Source of the DNA: Methanobacterium spitsbergense
GTDB lineage: Archaea > Methanobacteriota > Methanobacteria > Methanobacteriales > Methanobacteriaceae
DNA length: 64,000 nt
Direction: 5' to 3'
Assembly: GCF_019931065.1 (NCBI RefSeq)
Contig: NZ_JAIOUQ010000003.1
Span: forward strand, 539,569 to 603,568
The position numbers and the translations under genes were made by a program. The number at the start of each line of letters is the position of its first letter. Positions within the stretch are counted from its first letter, which is position 1. Below are positions 9,401 to 18,176 of the stretch, one piece after another. Below the pieces are notes generated by a model. The model saw nothing but the letters and a program-made list of their open reading frames with translations. It was not told the DNA's origin and ran no database searches.

Positions 9401-9432
9401 GGAAAGATGTTTCCTTTTACTGGTATATAAAT
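9401..9432 (-). promoter_or_regulatory. glnA promoter with NrpR operator GGAA-N6-TTCC
   Basis: GGAAAGATGTTTCC at 9401-9414 exactly matches the known NrpR operator pattern GGAA-N6-TTCC. Read on the minus strand, a TATA box TTTATATA (9431-9424) lies 9 bp upstream of it, so the operator covers the expected transcription start about 45 nt ahead of the glnA ATG. Repressor binding there would block initiation. Only one operator is visible; Methanococcus glnA is known for two. Confidence 0.85.
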
Positions 9433-9674
9433 GTTTTGAAGAGATTATGAAGATCAAATATTCTAGATTTAGAGGTTACTCAAGGATAACTGATTAATTT
9501 AGGCTCAATAAAAGCTAAACTGAGATAAATGGGATATTGAGTTTAATGAATTTTAAACTATTTAATAGAGTCTATTTATATTATTTTAGAGTTCTCATAA
9601 ATTTTTAATTAGAATTATTATGATCAAACATAAAAAAACAATTACTGTATAATGATTAGAATTTTTGTTATGAA
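9433..9674. other. Spacer between glnA promoter and E1-like gene
   Basis: With the promoter, the gap between the two genes is about 318 bp. Outside the promoter I see only A+T-rich sequence and no second NrpR operator or open frame of note. Confidence 0.4.
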
Positions 9675-10427
9675 TTAGAATTCTACAACTGAAAATGGGT
9701 TTTTTTTCATTAGATCGAAAATCAAAACATCAGGTGCTTTAATTACATTTCCTCTGTTAGTCAAAATTTTAATAACCTCAAATGACTGAATGCAACCAAC
9801 AATATTAGGTATTGGCCCAATTACAGGAGGAACAGCTCTTGTGAGTTTTTTTAATTCGTTTAATACTTCTGAGTTTAGTTCTTTTTGATACGACGTTAAT
9901 TTGAAAGTTTCTTCATAAGAAGGTGTTTCCGTGGTAAAAGTAGTAATTTGTCCCATAGTACCATGAATAGCGCCATGAACAAATGGTATATCCAAGTCTA
10001 ATGCGCATCTGGATGTTATAATCCTAGATTCAAGGTTATCGAGCGCATCAACAATGACTTTGCTACCTGCAATGATCTCGCAAACATTATCCTTATTCAA
10101 TTCAGTGTCAAAGGTTTCGACATTAACAAATGAGTTTATTGAACAAATTATTTCCTTAGTAACTGCTGTTTTTTCCCTACCAACACTATCCATGCTGCTC
10201 ATAAGCTGTCTGTTAATGTTAGAAACATCGAATTTGTCTTTATCAACTATTCTAATATTAGATACACCCATTCGGGCTAACATCTCAATCGCAGCTCCAC
10301 CGATACCTCCACATCCAATAACTGTTATTGTAGAATTTTTAAGCTTTAACTGTTCTTTTTTATTCAGAATTTCCTTTTGGCGATCGATCATTTCCCAATA
10401 TATTCTTTCATCGTAATTTCCTGACAT
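9675..10427 (-). CDS. E1-like adenylyltransferase (ThiF/MoeB/HesA family)
   Basis: This enzyme probably adenylates the C-terminal glycine of a small ubiquitin-fold sulfur carrier (ThiS, MoaD or SAMP type). Visible features are the nucleotide-binding VIGCGGIGG (residues about 36-44), the aspartate of IVDKDKFDVSNINRQL with its catalytic Arg, and VDALDNLESR. The zinc-binding CxxC pairs usual in MoeB and ThiF are absent; at the expected site the sequence is VPPVIGPIPNIVG. At 250 residues it has the single-domain size. It stands alone upstream of glnA. The carrier partner cannot be decided; thiC is about 1.2 kb away on the other strand. Confidence 0.82.
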   Translation of the reverse strand: MSGNYDERIYWEMIDRQKEILNKKEQLKLKNSTITVIGCGGIGGAAIEMLARMGVSNIRIVDKDKFDVSNINRQLMSSMDSVGREKTAVTKEIICSINSFVNVETFDTELNKDNVCEIIAGSKVIVDALDNLESRIITSRCALDLDIPFVHGAIHGTMGQITTFTTETPSYEETFKLTSYQKELNSEVLNELKKLTRAVPPVIGPIPNIVGCIQSFEVIKILTNRGNVIKAPDVLIFDLMKKNPFSVVEF

Positions 10428-10643
10428 TTTGCACCTTCTAAAGCAGAATCTATTACAACAATATCATGATTTGTTAATATAATTTATCATACTAATAATC
10501 ATGAAACAATAATTTTGTTAATATTATTCTCTTTGTTGAGATAAAAATTGTTATTTAGAAAAGCAAAAAAGAATTTGAAACAATATAAAAAAGAATAAAT
10601 TTAGTCTCTGGAATATTATTGGAGGCCATAAAATTATGTGAAG

Positions 10644-10756
<113 letters not shown>

Positions 10757-10864
10757 GCTTATATGCTGTTAGGTATCATCTCACTTAAACCTTTCTATAG
10801 GCCAGAATTTAATACAAAATAATTTTATCAAATTAAATGAAATAATTATTGATATTCAGATCTA

Positions 10865-11242
10865 TCAGTCAATACCTGCTAGTGCGCGTATTAAACTACT
10901 CTGGGTAATAAGGCCTATTAAATTTCCATCATCTACCACAGGAATTCTCTGATAACCTTTGTCAGCCATTATTTTAGTTACATCAATTATAGGTGTATCT
11001 TTCTCTGCAACCATTAAATCCTTACTCATCAAGTCCTCTACTTTAATCACTAATGCTTCGCCTCCTGCTAGAAGAACATCTCTATGTGTTATCATACCAA
11101 CAAGCTTTCCTTCATCCACAACGGGTAATCCTCCAACGTTACACCGCATCATTTTAAGCTTTGCAGCTGCAACCAAGTCATTTCGCGAGGTAACAAAGAT
11201 ATCTTCAATCATGATATCCTTTGCCAATAACTTTTTTATCAT
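10865..11242 (-). CDS. CBS-domain pair protein
   Basis: This 125-residue protein consists of two tandem CBS motifs (residues about 5-60 and 68-122), each with the pattern of an N-terminal MIEDI or LMSKDLM segment and a closing LPVVDEGKLVGMITHRDVL or IPVVDDGNLIGLITQSSLI. Such Bateman modules bind adenosine nucleotides and sense energy or ionic state. There is no fused catalytic or DNA-binding domain, so it must act on a partner that is not identifiable from the context. It lies between tRNA-Met and thiC (divergent). Family assignment is secure; the function is open. Confidence 0.9.
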   Translation of the reverse strand: MIKKLLAKDIMIEDIFVTSRNDLVAAAKLKMMRCNVGGLPVVDEGKLVGMITHRDVLLAGGEALVIKVEDLMSKDLMVAEKDTPIIDVTKIMADKGYQRIPVVDDGNLIGLITQSSLIRALAGID

Positions 11243-11642
11243 ACATTTATTCTATTCATCTCGATATTTAAAATATTATATTTCAAAAAATAAACTCATG
11301 ATGAACTTTTAACTCTTAATATAGTTATTATTTTATTTAAATCGCATTTTGGAGATTAAATATGTTCGAAAATAGAAAAATATATGAGTATAATGATTAA
11401 AAATACTATAAAAACATTCGTTAGTTTATGATCTATTCTAAGTTCTATGCAAGATTAATTTTAATTAATGATCACACTTATGAAATGGAACAAATAGATA
11501 TAAAAATTTAAGCATATCATTAATAAATTACAGCCTTCGAATACTAAATTTGAAGTGTCTTGGCAGAAAAATTGAAAAAATTATACTAACATTGAAAATT
11601 AATAACACATTTTCTTAATGGATTTTATATGGGGTATGAAAA
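11243..11642. other. Intergenic region between CBS gene and thiC
   Basis: These 400 bp are A+T-rich with no open frame worth calling. I looked for a TPP riboswitch ahead of thiC (conserved CUGAGA and ACYUGAUYAG-like segments) and did not see one. The thiC ribosome binding site (GGGGT) lies at the right end. Confidence 0.4.
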
Positions 11643-12914
11643 GTGACTCAGATGCAAGAGGCCCGAAAAGGCATTATAACAGATGAAATTAAATCAGTAG
11701 CAGAAATGGAATGTATTGATGCCCATAAAATTGTTAAAGGATTAGCAAATGGACGTATTGTAATTCCAAAAAATATAGGAAGTAAAAGCAGACCTTTAGG
11801 TATAGGAAAAGGCCTTAAAACCAAGATAAATGCTAACGTAGGATCTTCTTCAGAACTTGAAAAAGTTGAATGGGAAGTTAAAAAGGCCAAAGCAGCAGTT
11901 AAATATGGTGCGGATACGATAATGGACTTAAGTACAGGACCAGAATATGAAAAAGTCATGAAATCCATCATGAAATCTGTAGAAGTACCAATAGGAACAG
12001 TTCCAATTTATGAGGCAGGTATTACAGCTTCAAAAATAAAAGGGGCTGTTATAGATATGGATGAAGATGATATGTTCGGTGCGATAGAAAATCAGGCAAA
12101 AGCTGGTGTTGATTTTGTAACTGTACACTGTGGTATAACAAAGGATCTTATATCTAAGGTTAAAGATTCAAACAGGATAATGGGCATAGTAAGCAGAGGA
12201 GGTTCTTTTTTAGCTGCATGGATACTTAAAAACCAGGAAGAGAATCCACTCTACAAAAATTATGATTATTTATTAGAAATAGTTGAAGAATACGATGTGA
12301 CATTAAGTTTGGGTGATGGACTTCGCCCAGGGTGTTTGCATGATGCATCTGATCTGTCACAAATACAAGAACTTGTTAATCTAGGAGAATTAGTTGGTAG
12401 GGCCAGGGAAAAAGGAGTTCAGGTAATGGTTGAGGGCCCGGGTCATGTTCCAATCAATCAGATAACTGCCAATGTAGAGATCCAAAAAACTGTTTGTAAG
12501 GAAGCCCCATTCTATGTTTTGGGCCCTCTTGTTACCGATTTGGCACCGGGATATGATCATATCACTTCAGCTATCGGTGGAGCAATTGCTGCTTCAGCAG
12601 GTGCGGATTTTTTGTGCTATGTTACTCCTGCCGAGCACCTTGCAATACCTAACATTGAAGATGTAAAAGATGGTGTTATAGCTTCTAAAATAGCTGCAGA
12701 AGCAGCTGATGTTGCTAAGGGTATAAATGGTGCATGGGAAAAGGAAGTTGAAATGGCAACTGCAAGGAAGAACTTCGACTGGCAAAAACAATTTGAATTA
12801 GCATTCGATAATGAAAAACCAAAAAAATGTAGAGCTCGTAACCAAACATCTGAAGATATGTGTACTATGTGTGGCGAATTTTGTGCTTTAAGACTTGTTA
12901 GAGACAATATTTAA
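11643..12914 (+). CDS. thiC: Phosphomethylpyrimidine synthase ThiC
   Basis: ThiC is the radical-SAM enzyme that turns aminoimidazole ribotide into the pyrimidine half of thiamine. Clear family motifs are TIMDLSTGP, VTVHCGITKDL, SLGDGLRPGCLHDASD, VEGPGHVPINQI and the C-terminal cluster motif CTMCGEFC (CxxCxxxxC type, with a further Cys ahead of it). The 423-residue length fits archaeal ThiC, which lacks the long bacterial N-terminal domain. The GTG at 11643 is preceded by GGGGT at good distance; an ATG three codons on is less well spaced. No TPP riboswitch was seen upstream. Some archaea carry two ThiC paralogues, and this could be either. Confidence 0.95.
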   Translation: MTQMQEARKGIITDEIKSVAEMECIDAHKIVKGLANGRIVIPKNIGSKSRPLGIGKGLKTKINANVGSSSELEKVEWEVKKAKAAVKYGADTIMDLSTGPEYEKVMKSIMKSVEVPIGTVPIYEAGITASKIKGAVIDMDEDDMFGAIENQAKAGVDFVTVHCGITKDLISKVKDSNRIMGIVSRGGSFLAAWILKNQEENPLYKNYDYLLEIVEEYDVTLSLGDGLRPGCLHDASDLSQIQELVNLGELVGRAREKGVQVMVEGPGHVPINQITANVEIQKTVCKEAPFYVLGPLVTDLAPGYDHITSAIGGAIAASAGADFLCYVTPAEHLAIPNIEDVKDGVIASKIAAEAADVAKGINGAWEKEVEMATARKNFDWQKQFELAFDNEKPKKCRARNQTSEDMCTMCGEFCALRLVRDNI

Positions 12915-13075
12915 ATTTATTTTATTTCTACGGACTATCCAATAGATTAGAACTTCCGTTACTAACTTTTTTTATAAGAAAAATATCGTTTGTAACATGC
13001 CAAACTATTTATATGATTTCAAACAATTATTTATTAAATTAAATATTGAGAACAATATAAATGGAGTTTAATTTC

Positions 13076-13303
13076 ATGAAAGCTGAACAATTAAATCAAA
13101 AATGTCCTGAATGTGGATGTACTGATAAGCATATATCCCGAAAGAGAAACACTGGAACTAATGATGAAGCATTTTACATACCACATGTACCTCAGGGAAC
13201 AATAGGAATAATTCGCTGTAGTGAATGTCGACATATATTTGAATACTGTACAGATGAAGAATGTCTTGTTGAAATTAAAAAAATAGATTTTAACAAGAAG
13301 TAG
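13076..13303 (+). CDS. Small zinc-ribbon protein, unknown function
   Basis: This 75-residue protein has two cysteine pairs, CPECGC near residue 10 and CSEC near residue 44, followed by H and further C residues. They likely hold one zinc ion in a ribbon. The spacing between the pairs is long (about 35 residues) and includes a charged segment RKRNTGTNDE. I chose the second ATG (13076) because GGAG lies 9 nt before it; the first ATG at 13061 has no ribosome binding site. It stands alone between thiC and the redox pair. I do not recognise a named family. Confidence 0.65.
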   Translation: MKAEQLNQKCPECGCTDKHISRKRNTGTNDEAFYIPHVPQGTIGIIRCSECRHIFEYCTDEECLVEIKKIDFNKK

Positions 13304-13474
13304 ATTTTCTTCAAAATTTTACAACATAGTTTTTTTCTTAAATAAGTTATTAGTTATAATACTCTCTTAAACACATTCTAAATCTTTTTTAACTAAATAT
13401 ATTAAATTTTAAATAGTGGTTGGTTACATAAAAAAGAATAAGAAATAATTCTAATGCCAAGGGAGGCTAAAGAA

Positions 13475-13753
13475 ATGATCATGCAACACGTTGAAGGTCA
13501 GGATAAAGGGAAATTAGTTCTTTTTGCTTTAAGTACATGTGGATGGTGTAAAAAAACCCGAGCATTAATTGAAGATTTTAATGCAGATTATGAATTTGTT
13601 TACGTTGATCTACTTACTGGCAAAGAAAGAGAAGAAGTTGTAGAAATGGTAAAAAAATGGAATCCCCAAGTTTCATTTCCAACTCTAGTAATAAACGACT
13701 CTAAAACCATAATTGGATTTAAAGAAGACGAAATAAAGGAGGCAATTGAATGA
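13475..13753 (+). CDS. Glutaredoxin/NrdH-like thiol protein
   Basis: This is a thioredoxin-fold protein of about 92 residues with the active site CGWC ([10 protein letters not shown]), close to the N terminus after the first strand (LVLFALST). A cis-proline segment follows ([10 protein letters not shown]) and then [11 protein letters not shown], as in glutaredoxins. The ATG at 13475 is preceded by GGGAGG at 8 nt; an upstream ATG at 13454 is less likely. The stop codon overlaps the start of the next gene (ATGA), a ferredoxin:thioredoxin reductase. That gene is probably its electron donor, so the pair looks like a ferredoxin-driven disulfide reducing system. Confidence 0.88.
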   Translation: MIMQHVEGQDKGKLVLFALSTCGWCKKTRALIEDFNADYEFVYVDLLTGKEREEVVEMVKKWNPQVSFPTLVINDSKTIIGFKEDEIKEAIE

Positions 13754-14259
13754 GTGGCTTCAATGAGCCCTCAGACAATGATGTTGATTTATACTACCTT
13801 AAAGTAAAAGAAGAAGCAGAATCATCTGGATATATTCTAAACAATGATATTGAATTTACAAAAGGGCTTTTAAAGAGCATTCTAATAAATAATGCACGTT
13901 ATGGTTATGGGGCATGTCCTTGTAGGTTAGCTTCAGGTGAAAGAAATGATGATTTGGATATCATCTGCCCTTGTGATTATAGGGATCCTGATTTAAATGA
14001 ATATGGGGCTTGCTATTGTGCACTTTATATTTCCAATGAAATCTTAAGTGGAAAGAAAAAAGTACAGTCCATACCCGAGAGAAGGCCATCATTTGAAGAC
14101 AGAGAAAAAATTAAGGAAGAAAAAGAAGTTCAAATATCTGGACTATCAAAGCCAGTTTGGCGCTGTAAAGTCTGTGGATACCTTTGTGCAAGAGATAAAC
14201 CACCTGAAGTATGTCCAATTTGCAAAGTTTCCAGTGACAGATTCGAAAAGTTCATATAA
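13750..14259 (+). CDS. Ferredoxin:thioredoxin reductase catalytic subunit fused to a rubredoxin-like domain
   Basis: The N-terminal 110 residues are the FTR catalytic (beta) domain with its signature cysteines: ACPCRLASG, then IICPCDYRD, then ACYCALYI, which bind one [4Fe-4S] cluster and form the redox-active disulfide. Residues about 134-169 add a rubredoxin-like zinc or iron domain (CKVCGYLC and [12 protein letters not shown]). No variable (alpha) subunit is seen, as is usual outside plants and cyanobacteria. A methanogen FTR of this type is known from Methanosarcina. It starts inside the stop of the glutaredoxin-like gene, so the two are translationally coupled and probably reduce targets together. 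Confidence 0.9.
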   Translation: MSGFNEPSDNDVDLYYLKVKEEAESSGYILNNDIEFTKGLLKSILINNARYGYGACPCRLASGERNDDLDIICPCDYRDPDLNEYGACYCALYISNEILSGKKKVQSIPERRPSFEDREKIKEEKEVQISGLSKPVWRCKVCGYLCARDKPPEVCPICKVSSDRFEKFI

Positions 14260-14539
14260 TCTTAAATAATTTCTTTTTTGAATTTATAAATATATTTATT
14301 TTCTTTATCAGAGGGATAAAAAAATTATTAATTCGGGGTTTTTATATATTTATTATTTATGATACCTTAGTTATCACTAAACTAGGTAAAAATCAAAACT
14401 ATTAAATTTTGAACTTAGTAAGAGTATATTGAATAGGTAGGTTATATCAAATTAAAAATTATATTGTAAATAAGATATTTATTGCAAAAAATATGTTTAG
14501 ATTAATCTAAGTTTATTAATTTGAAGTTGAGGTTTTGAC

Positions 14540-16228
14540 ATGATGAAAGCGGAAGTTGGAATGAGTTACAGTAGAATAGTAGATGTTTATGAAGCTTTGG
14601 ATTCCACAACAAAGAGGCTTGAGAAAACTTCAATACTTGGAGATTTTTTTGCAGACATAGGTGAAAAAAATCCTAAACTACTCCCGGTAGTAACATTGCT
14701 TGCATTGGGCAGGGTATTTCCAACTGGGAGTGAAGAAGAACTTGGAATAGGTACAAAACTCTTAATGAAGGCCATTGCTTTTGTAGTAGGTGTGAAACCT
14801 GAAGATGTTGAGGATATGCAACGAGATGCAGGGGATATTGGACAGGCAGCTCAAAACCTTTTCATGAAAAAAAAGCAATCAACTCTCTTTTCAAGATCCC
14901 TTACAATTGAAAAGGTACACAGCAATTTGATCAAGATAGCTAATATATCTGGTAGCAAGGCACAGTCAAAGAAGTTGGAAATTCTAAGGGAACTTTTATC
15001 TTCTGCTTCACCTACAGAAGCCAAATATATCACCAGAACTGTAATAGAAGAACTTCGTGTGGGTGTTGGTGAAGGAACTATTCGAGATGCACTTGCTCAG
15101 GCTTTCGATGTAGACAAAGGAATTGTTGAAAGGGCGCATATGCTCACCAATGATTTGGGTTTAGTTGCTGAGGTATCAAAAGAAGAAGGAGTCCAAGGAC
15201 TTCAAAAACTCACTTTATTACCAGGAAAACCAGTGAAACCCATGCTTGCTCAGCTTTCTCCAGGCATTTCTAAAAGTATTCTTGAAATGGGATGGGCTCT
15301 ATGCGAGACCAAATATGATGGAATAAGAGTTCAAATTCATAGATTAGGTAACGAAATTAATATTTTCACTAGAAGATTAGAAAATATTAGTAAAGCCGTG
15401 CCAGAAATAGTAGAATACATTAGAAAATCTCTTCCATCCAAGAATTTTATTGTTGAGGGCGAGATAATAGTTACTAAGGATGGAAAACCCATTTCTTTCC
15501 AGTACATTCTCCAAAGGGTACGTAGGAAATATGATATTGAAAGGATGAGGGATGAGGTGCCTCTTAAACTCTATTTATTTGATGTATTATATTATGATGG
15601 GCCATTAATAGATGTTTCATTTGAGAAAAGAAGAGAGGTTCTAGAATCCATTGTAACAGTTAGTGGAGATAAGATACAACTCAGTAGAAATGTTAAGGTT
15701 ACTCCAGAATCTTTACAAGATGCAGAAGATCTTTTCAATGAATCTATAAAAGCAGGTCATGAAGGTATAATGATAAAAGACCCCCATGCACCATACATGC
15801 CTGGAATTCGAGGTAAAAAGATGCTTAAATTTAAAGCTGAACCTGAGACCTTGGATCTTGTAATTGTAGGAGGCAGTTATGGTAGGGGTAAAAGAGCCCA
15901 CCTTATTGGTTCTTATCTTCTTGCAGCCAGAGATGAAAATAATGAACTAAAAACATTGGCCTATGCAGCAACAGGATTAGACGATCAAACATTATTGGAA
16001 CTTTCTACATTAACAGAACCTCTAATAACAAGTAAAATTGGTAGACAAGTTAAAATAGCACCTCATATCATTCTTGAAATAGCTTACAGTGAAATAGTTA
16101 AAAGTCCAGAATATGAAAGTGGTTATTCCCTACGTTTCCCTGTTGTAAAAAGGATAAGGGATGATCTGAGTATTGATGATATAGATACAGTTGAAAGAAT
16201 TGATTCTATGTTCAAAGGTCCTGATTGA
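14540..16228 (+). CDS. lig: ATP-dependent DNA ligase
   Basis: This is the replicative archaeal DNA ligase that seals nicks between Okazaki fragments. The catalytic lysine is K258 in ETKYDGIRVQIH (motif I KYDGxR). Other nucleotidyltransferase motifs follow: FTRRLENIS (III), EGEIIV (IIIa), HEGIMIKDP (IV) and MLKFKAE (V). The N-terminal 230 residues form the archaeal DNA-binding domain and the C-terminal 150 the OB domain. The 562-residue length is typical. A GAGG ribosome binding site precedes adjacent ATGs at 14540 and 14543. It is the last chromosomal gene before the integrated element. Confidence 0.97.
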   Translation: MMKAEVGMSYSRIVDVYEALDSTTKRLEKTSILGDFFADIGEKNPKLLPVVTLLALGRVFPTGSEEELGIGTKLLMKAIAFVVGVKPEDVEDMQRDAGDIGQAAQNLFMKKKQSTLFSRSLTIEKVHSNLIKIANISGSKAQSKKLEILRELLSSASPTEAKYITRTVIEELRVGVGEGTIRDALAQAFDVDKGIVERAHMLTNDLGLVAEVSKEEGVQGLQKLTLLPGKPVKPMLAQLSPGISKSILEMGWALCETKYDGIRVQIHRLGNEINIFTRRLENISKAVPEIVEYIRKSLPSKNFIVEGEIIVTKDGKPISFQYILQRVRRKYDIERMRDEVPLKLYLFDVLYYDGPLIDVSFEKRREVLESIVTVSGDKIQLSRNVKVTPESLQDAEDLFNESIKAGHEGIMIKDPHAPYMPGIRGKKMLKFKAEPETLDLVIVGGSYGRGKRAHLIGSYLLAARDENNELKTLAYAATGLDDQTLLELSTLTEPLITSKIGRQVKIAPHIILEIAYSEIVKSPEYESGYSLRFPVVKRIRDDLSIDDIDTVERIDSMFKGPD

Positions 16229-16341
16229 AGTCGATTTCTTTAGTCATGGATTATTTTTAATTTTTTTTGATGAAAATTTAAATCATTTTTCGTAATAATT
16301 TTTATATTATCAGTAATAAAATTTATCATTGTACTGGTACA

Positions 16342-16479
16342 ATGAAAGATCGTTATATGTTCAAAATCGCACTTGCAACTGCAATCATAGGGATAGTTGG
16401 CATGATGATTTTTGCAGTACAATTATTCTTGGCGATACCTATTTATATTTTAAAACTCTATATATTCCTAGGAGAGTAA
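16342..16479 (+). pseudogene. 5' part of a membrane-anchored OB-fold gene, split by the integrated element
   Basis: The ATG at 16342 opens with a charged start (MKDRYMFK) and a hydrophobic segment (IALATAIIGIVGMMIFA), a membrane anchor. After TTTGCAG at 16411-16417 the frame enters the element and reads foreign codons to a stop at 16479, giving a 45-residue hybrid peptide. The native continuation is found at 31116, where the same codons TTT GCA G run on as GQITPKHPNINEINPG and an OB-fold domain. Joining the halves gives one uninterrupted frame of about 133 residues. The peptide may still be made, but the protein's OB domain is lost. Confidence 0.82.
16411..16417 (+). repeat. attL core TTTGCAG
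   Basis: This is the left copy of the 7-bp direct repeat that bounds the element. Bases following it (TACA) and those following the right copy (GACA) differ at one position, so the region of identity may reflect a slightly longer degenerate core. The recombinase start codon is 66 bp to the right. Confidence 0.75.
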
Positions 16480-16482
16480 ATT

Positions 16483-17829
16483 ATGGAATACACAATAGAA
16501 CAAATAAAAGAGGACCTAAGATTTAAGAAATTTTTAAAAAAAAAGATAGGAATAAAACCTGCTACCATAACAAACTATTTATATGCTTTAAAAGACTTCT
16601 GTAACCTTACAGGAAAAAGTCCTACAGAAATACATGATATGCATAAGGCAGATCTACGAAATCACGTGGCTGAATTTGATATGTGGATAACTGATGCATT
16701 AGATGATTATGTCCACTATATGATAGAGAATGAATTTAGTTATGATGGTATAAGAGGTAGAGTAGGTAGGATAAAATCTTTTCTTCATGCTTTCAGACTT
16801 AGACCAACACCTGAGATAGATATATCAAAAAAGAGGATAGTTGAGGATGTTAAATTTGCTTTAAAAGTTGAAGATATAAGAAAAGCAATTAAATACAGTC
16901 TTCCAGTTTACCAATCTATTTTTATAACTCAAGCACAAACGGGGCTTTCAATAAGTGATGTTTTACTTTTAGATATCGAAGATTTCATTAGTGCAGTAAG
17001 TAAAAAAGACGAAGAATTAACAATTAAGGAAGCCATATACAGGGCTAAAAAAGAAGATAATCTTATAGGATGTTTTGATTTACGGCGAAAAAAGACTACA
17101 GCAGAGTTCTACACGTTCGCCGGACCTGAAGTTCTTCGAAATATGGCAGAATTATTAGATTCAAGAGATGAAAAGTATTTAAAACCGGATTATCCTATTT
17201 TTGTAAAGGAAACTTCACATCTACCTGTAAAATTAGGAGAAAATCCTCTTCCCGAAGATTTAAGATTATCCCCCGAGGCTGCCAAGAATTATGTACACAG
17301 AATGCATAAAAAAAAGAATATATTTCCTCAAATAGATGTGGATGGCCAAAAAAAGAATTATTTTCGAACGCATAAATTAAGAAAGTGGTTTTCTAATCAA
17401 GTTAGGTTTAAAGCAGGATTTAGTGCAGAAGATACAAAATATTTAATGGGTCAAAAAACGGGCGATGTTCTTGAGAGATACATAAATCCAAATAGTTATA
17501 ATACCTTAAAAGCCAGTTACCGTAAAGCTCTACCATTCTTGGCTATTAATGATGAAATAGTTATGGAAGAAAATCAAGAAGCCATAGAAAAACTCGAAAT
17601 GGATAACAAACATCTACAAGAACAAATGCAAAAACGTGAAGAACAACACCGAATCGAAATGGAAGAAATGAAAGCCAGGGTCGACAACGTAGAAACAGAC
17701 AGTATCAGTGTTGAGGACATAAAAAACTTACTTCCATACATATTTAAAATTAATGGAACAGAAGACTTAGACCTATCCGCAACGAAAAGTTTAGAGGAAT
17801 TAATGAAAAATTTAAAATCAAAAAACTAA
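16483..17829 (+). CDS. int: Tyrosine recombinase (integrase) with C-terminal coiled coil
   Basis: This is the likely integrase of the element. Residues 1-120 form a SAM-like core-binding domain (KKFLKKKIGIKPATITNY). The catalytic domain shows TGLSISDVLLLD (153-164), H297-x-x-R300 in RTHKLRKWF, and nucleophile Y333 in LMGQKTGDVLERYINP. The first catalytic arginine, normally in TGLR, is Ser156 here; IntDOT of CTnDOT is a known active enzyme with the same substitution. Residues about 360-405 are a charged coiled coil, unusual for the family. An AGGAGAG site precedes the ATG and a TATA-like TTTATATTTT lies just inside the left end. Confidence 0.9.
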   Translation: MEYTIEQIKEDLRFKKFLKKKIGIKPATITNYLYALKDFCNLTGKSPTEIHDMHKADLRNHVAEFDMWITDALDDYVHYMIENEFSYDGIRGRVGRIKSFLHAFRLRPTPEIDISKKRIVEDVKFALKVEDIRKAIKYSLPVYQSIFITQAQTGLSISDVLLLDIEDFISAVSKKDEELTIKEAIYRAKKEDNLIGCFDLRRKKTTAEFYTFAGPEVLRNMAELLDSRDEKYLKPDYPIFVKETSHLPVKLGENPLPEDLRLSPEAAKNYVHRMHKKKNIFPQIDVDGQKKNYFRTHKLRKWFSNQVRFKAGFSAEDTKYLMGQKTGDVLERYINPNSYNTLKASYRKALPFLAINDEIVMEENQEAIEKLEMDNKHLQEQMQKREEQHRIEMEEMKARVDNVETDSISVEDIKNLLPYIFKINGTEDLDLSATKSLEELMKNLKSKN

Positions 17830-18092
17830 TTTTTTATACAGTAAGTTGTCTATTTTTTCTTTCTATTTCATATGCATGGAATTTTAATACAACATTCTAA
17901 TTATATTAGATTACTATATCATTGAGTTAAATGATAGAATCAAGTTAAATCATGAATTTAAATGTCTATTACTAGTTTTAAATAACTTACCTTGAAATAG
18001 AAACAATATACCTTTTGCTTCATCTATATCCACACATTAAAACATCTTAACAATTGAAACTTGAATATATCCTTAGCCATGTTTTGTGACGA

Positions 18093-18109
18093 CGGCGCGC
18101 CTTGCGCCG
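18093..18109 (+). other. GC hairpin CGGCGC-N5-GCGCCG
   Basis: This is a perfect 6-bp all-GC stem with a 5-nt loop in otherwise AT-rich element DNA. It ends exactly where a GGAGG motif begins (18109-18113), so in RNA it would stack against that SD-like sequence. It could be an RNA control element or a protein-binding cruciform. Confidence 0.5.
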
Positions 18110-18117
18110 GAGGAACA

Positions 18118-18153
18118 TTGTTTCAGTTAAAATGGAATAGACTCACTCTTTAA
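18118..18153 (+). CDS. Candidate micro-ORF, 11 codons (TTG start)
   Basis: A TTG start follows GGAGGAAC (SD at 18109-18113) and reads 11 codons (FQLKWNRLTL after the start). It resembles the 12-codon leader at 21444-21482 in having GGAGGAAC as SD, a similar length and Leu-Lys, Trp and Arg residues. It would precede the small hydrophobic frame at 18177. This is speculative; it is listed because of the parallel. Confidence 0.25.
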   Translation: MFQLKWNRLTL

Positions 18154-18176
18154 TATTGGGGAGGCTGGAGTTTCGG

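Noticed and set aside
11313..11642. TPP riboswitch ahead of thiC
   Set aside because: Looked for the conserved TPP core segments and a paired structure; none found. Archaeal thiC genes outside a few groups lack it.
17840..18005. Long hairpin from the GTAAGTT and TTTCTATTTCA inverted repeats
   Set aside because: The arms occur in the order A, B, A', B', so they cannot form one nested stem; left only as a note on the intergenic region.
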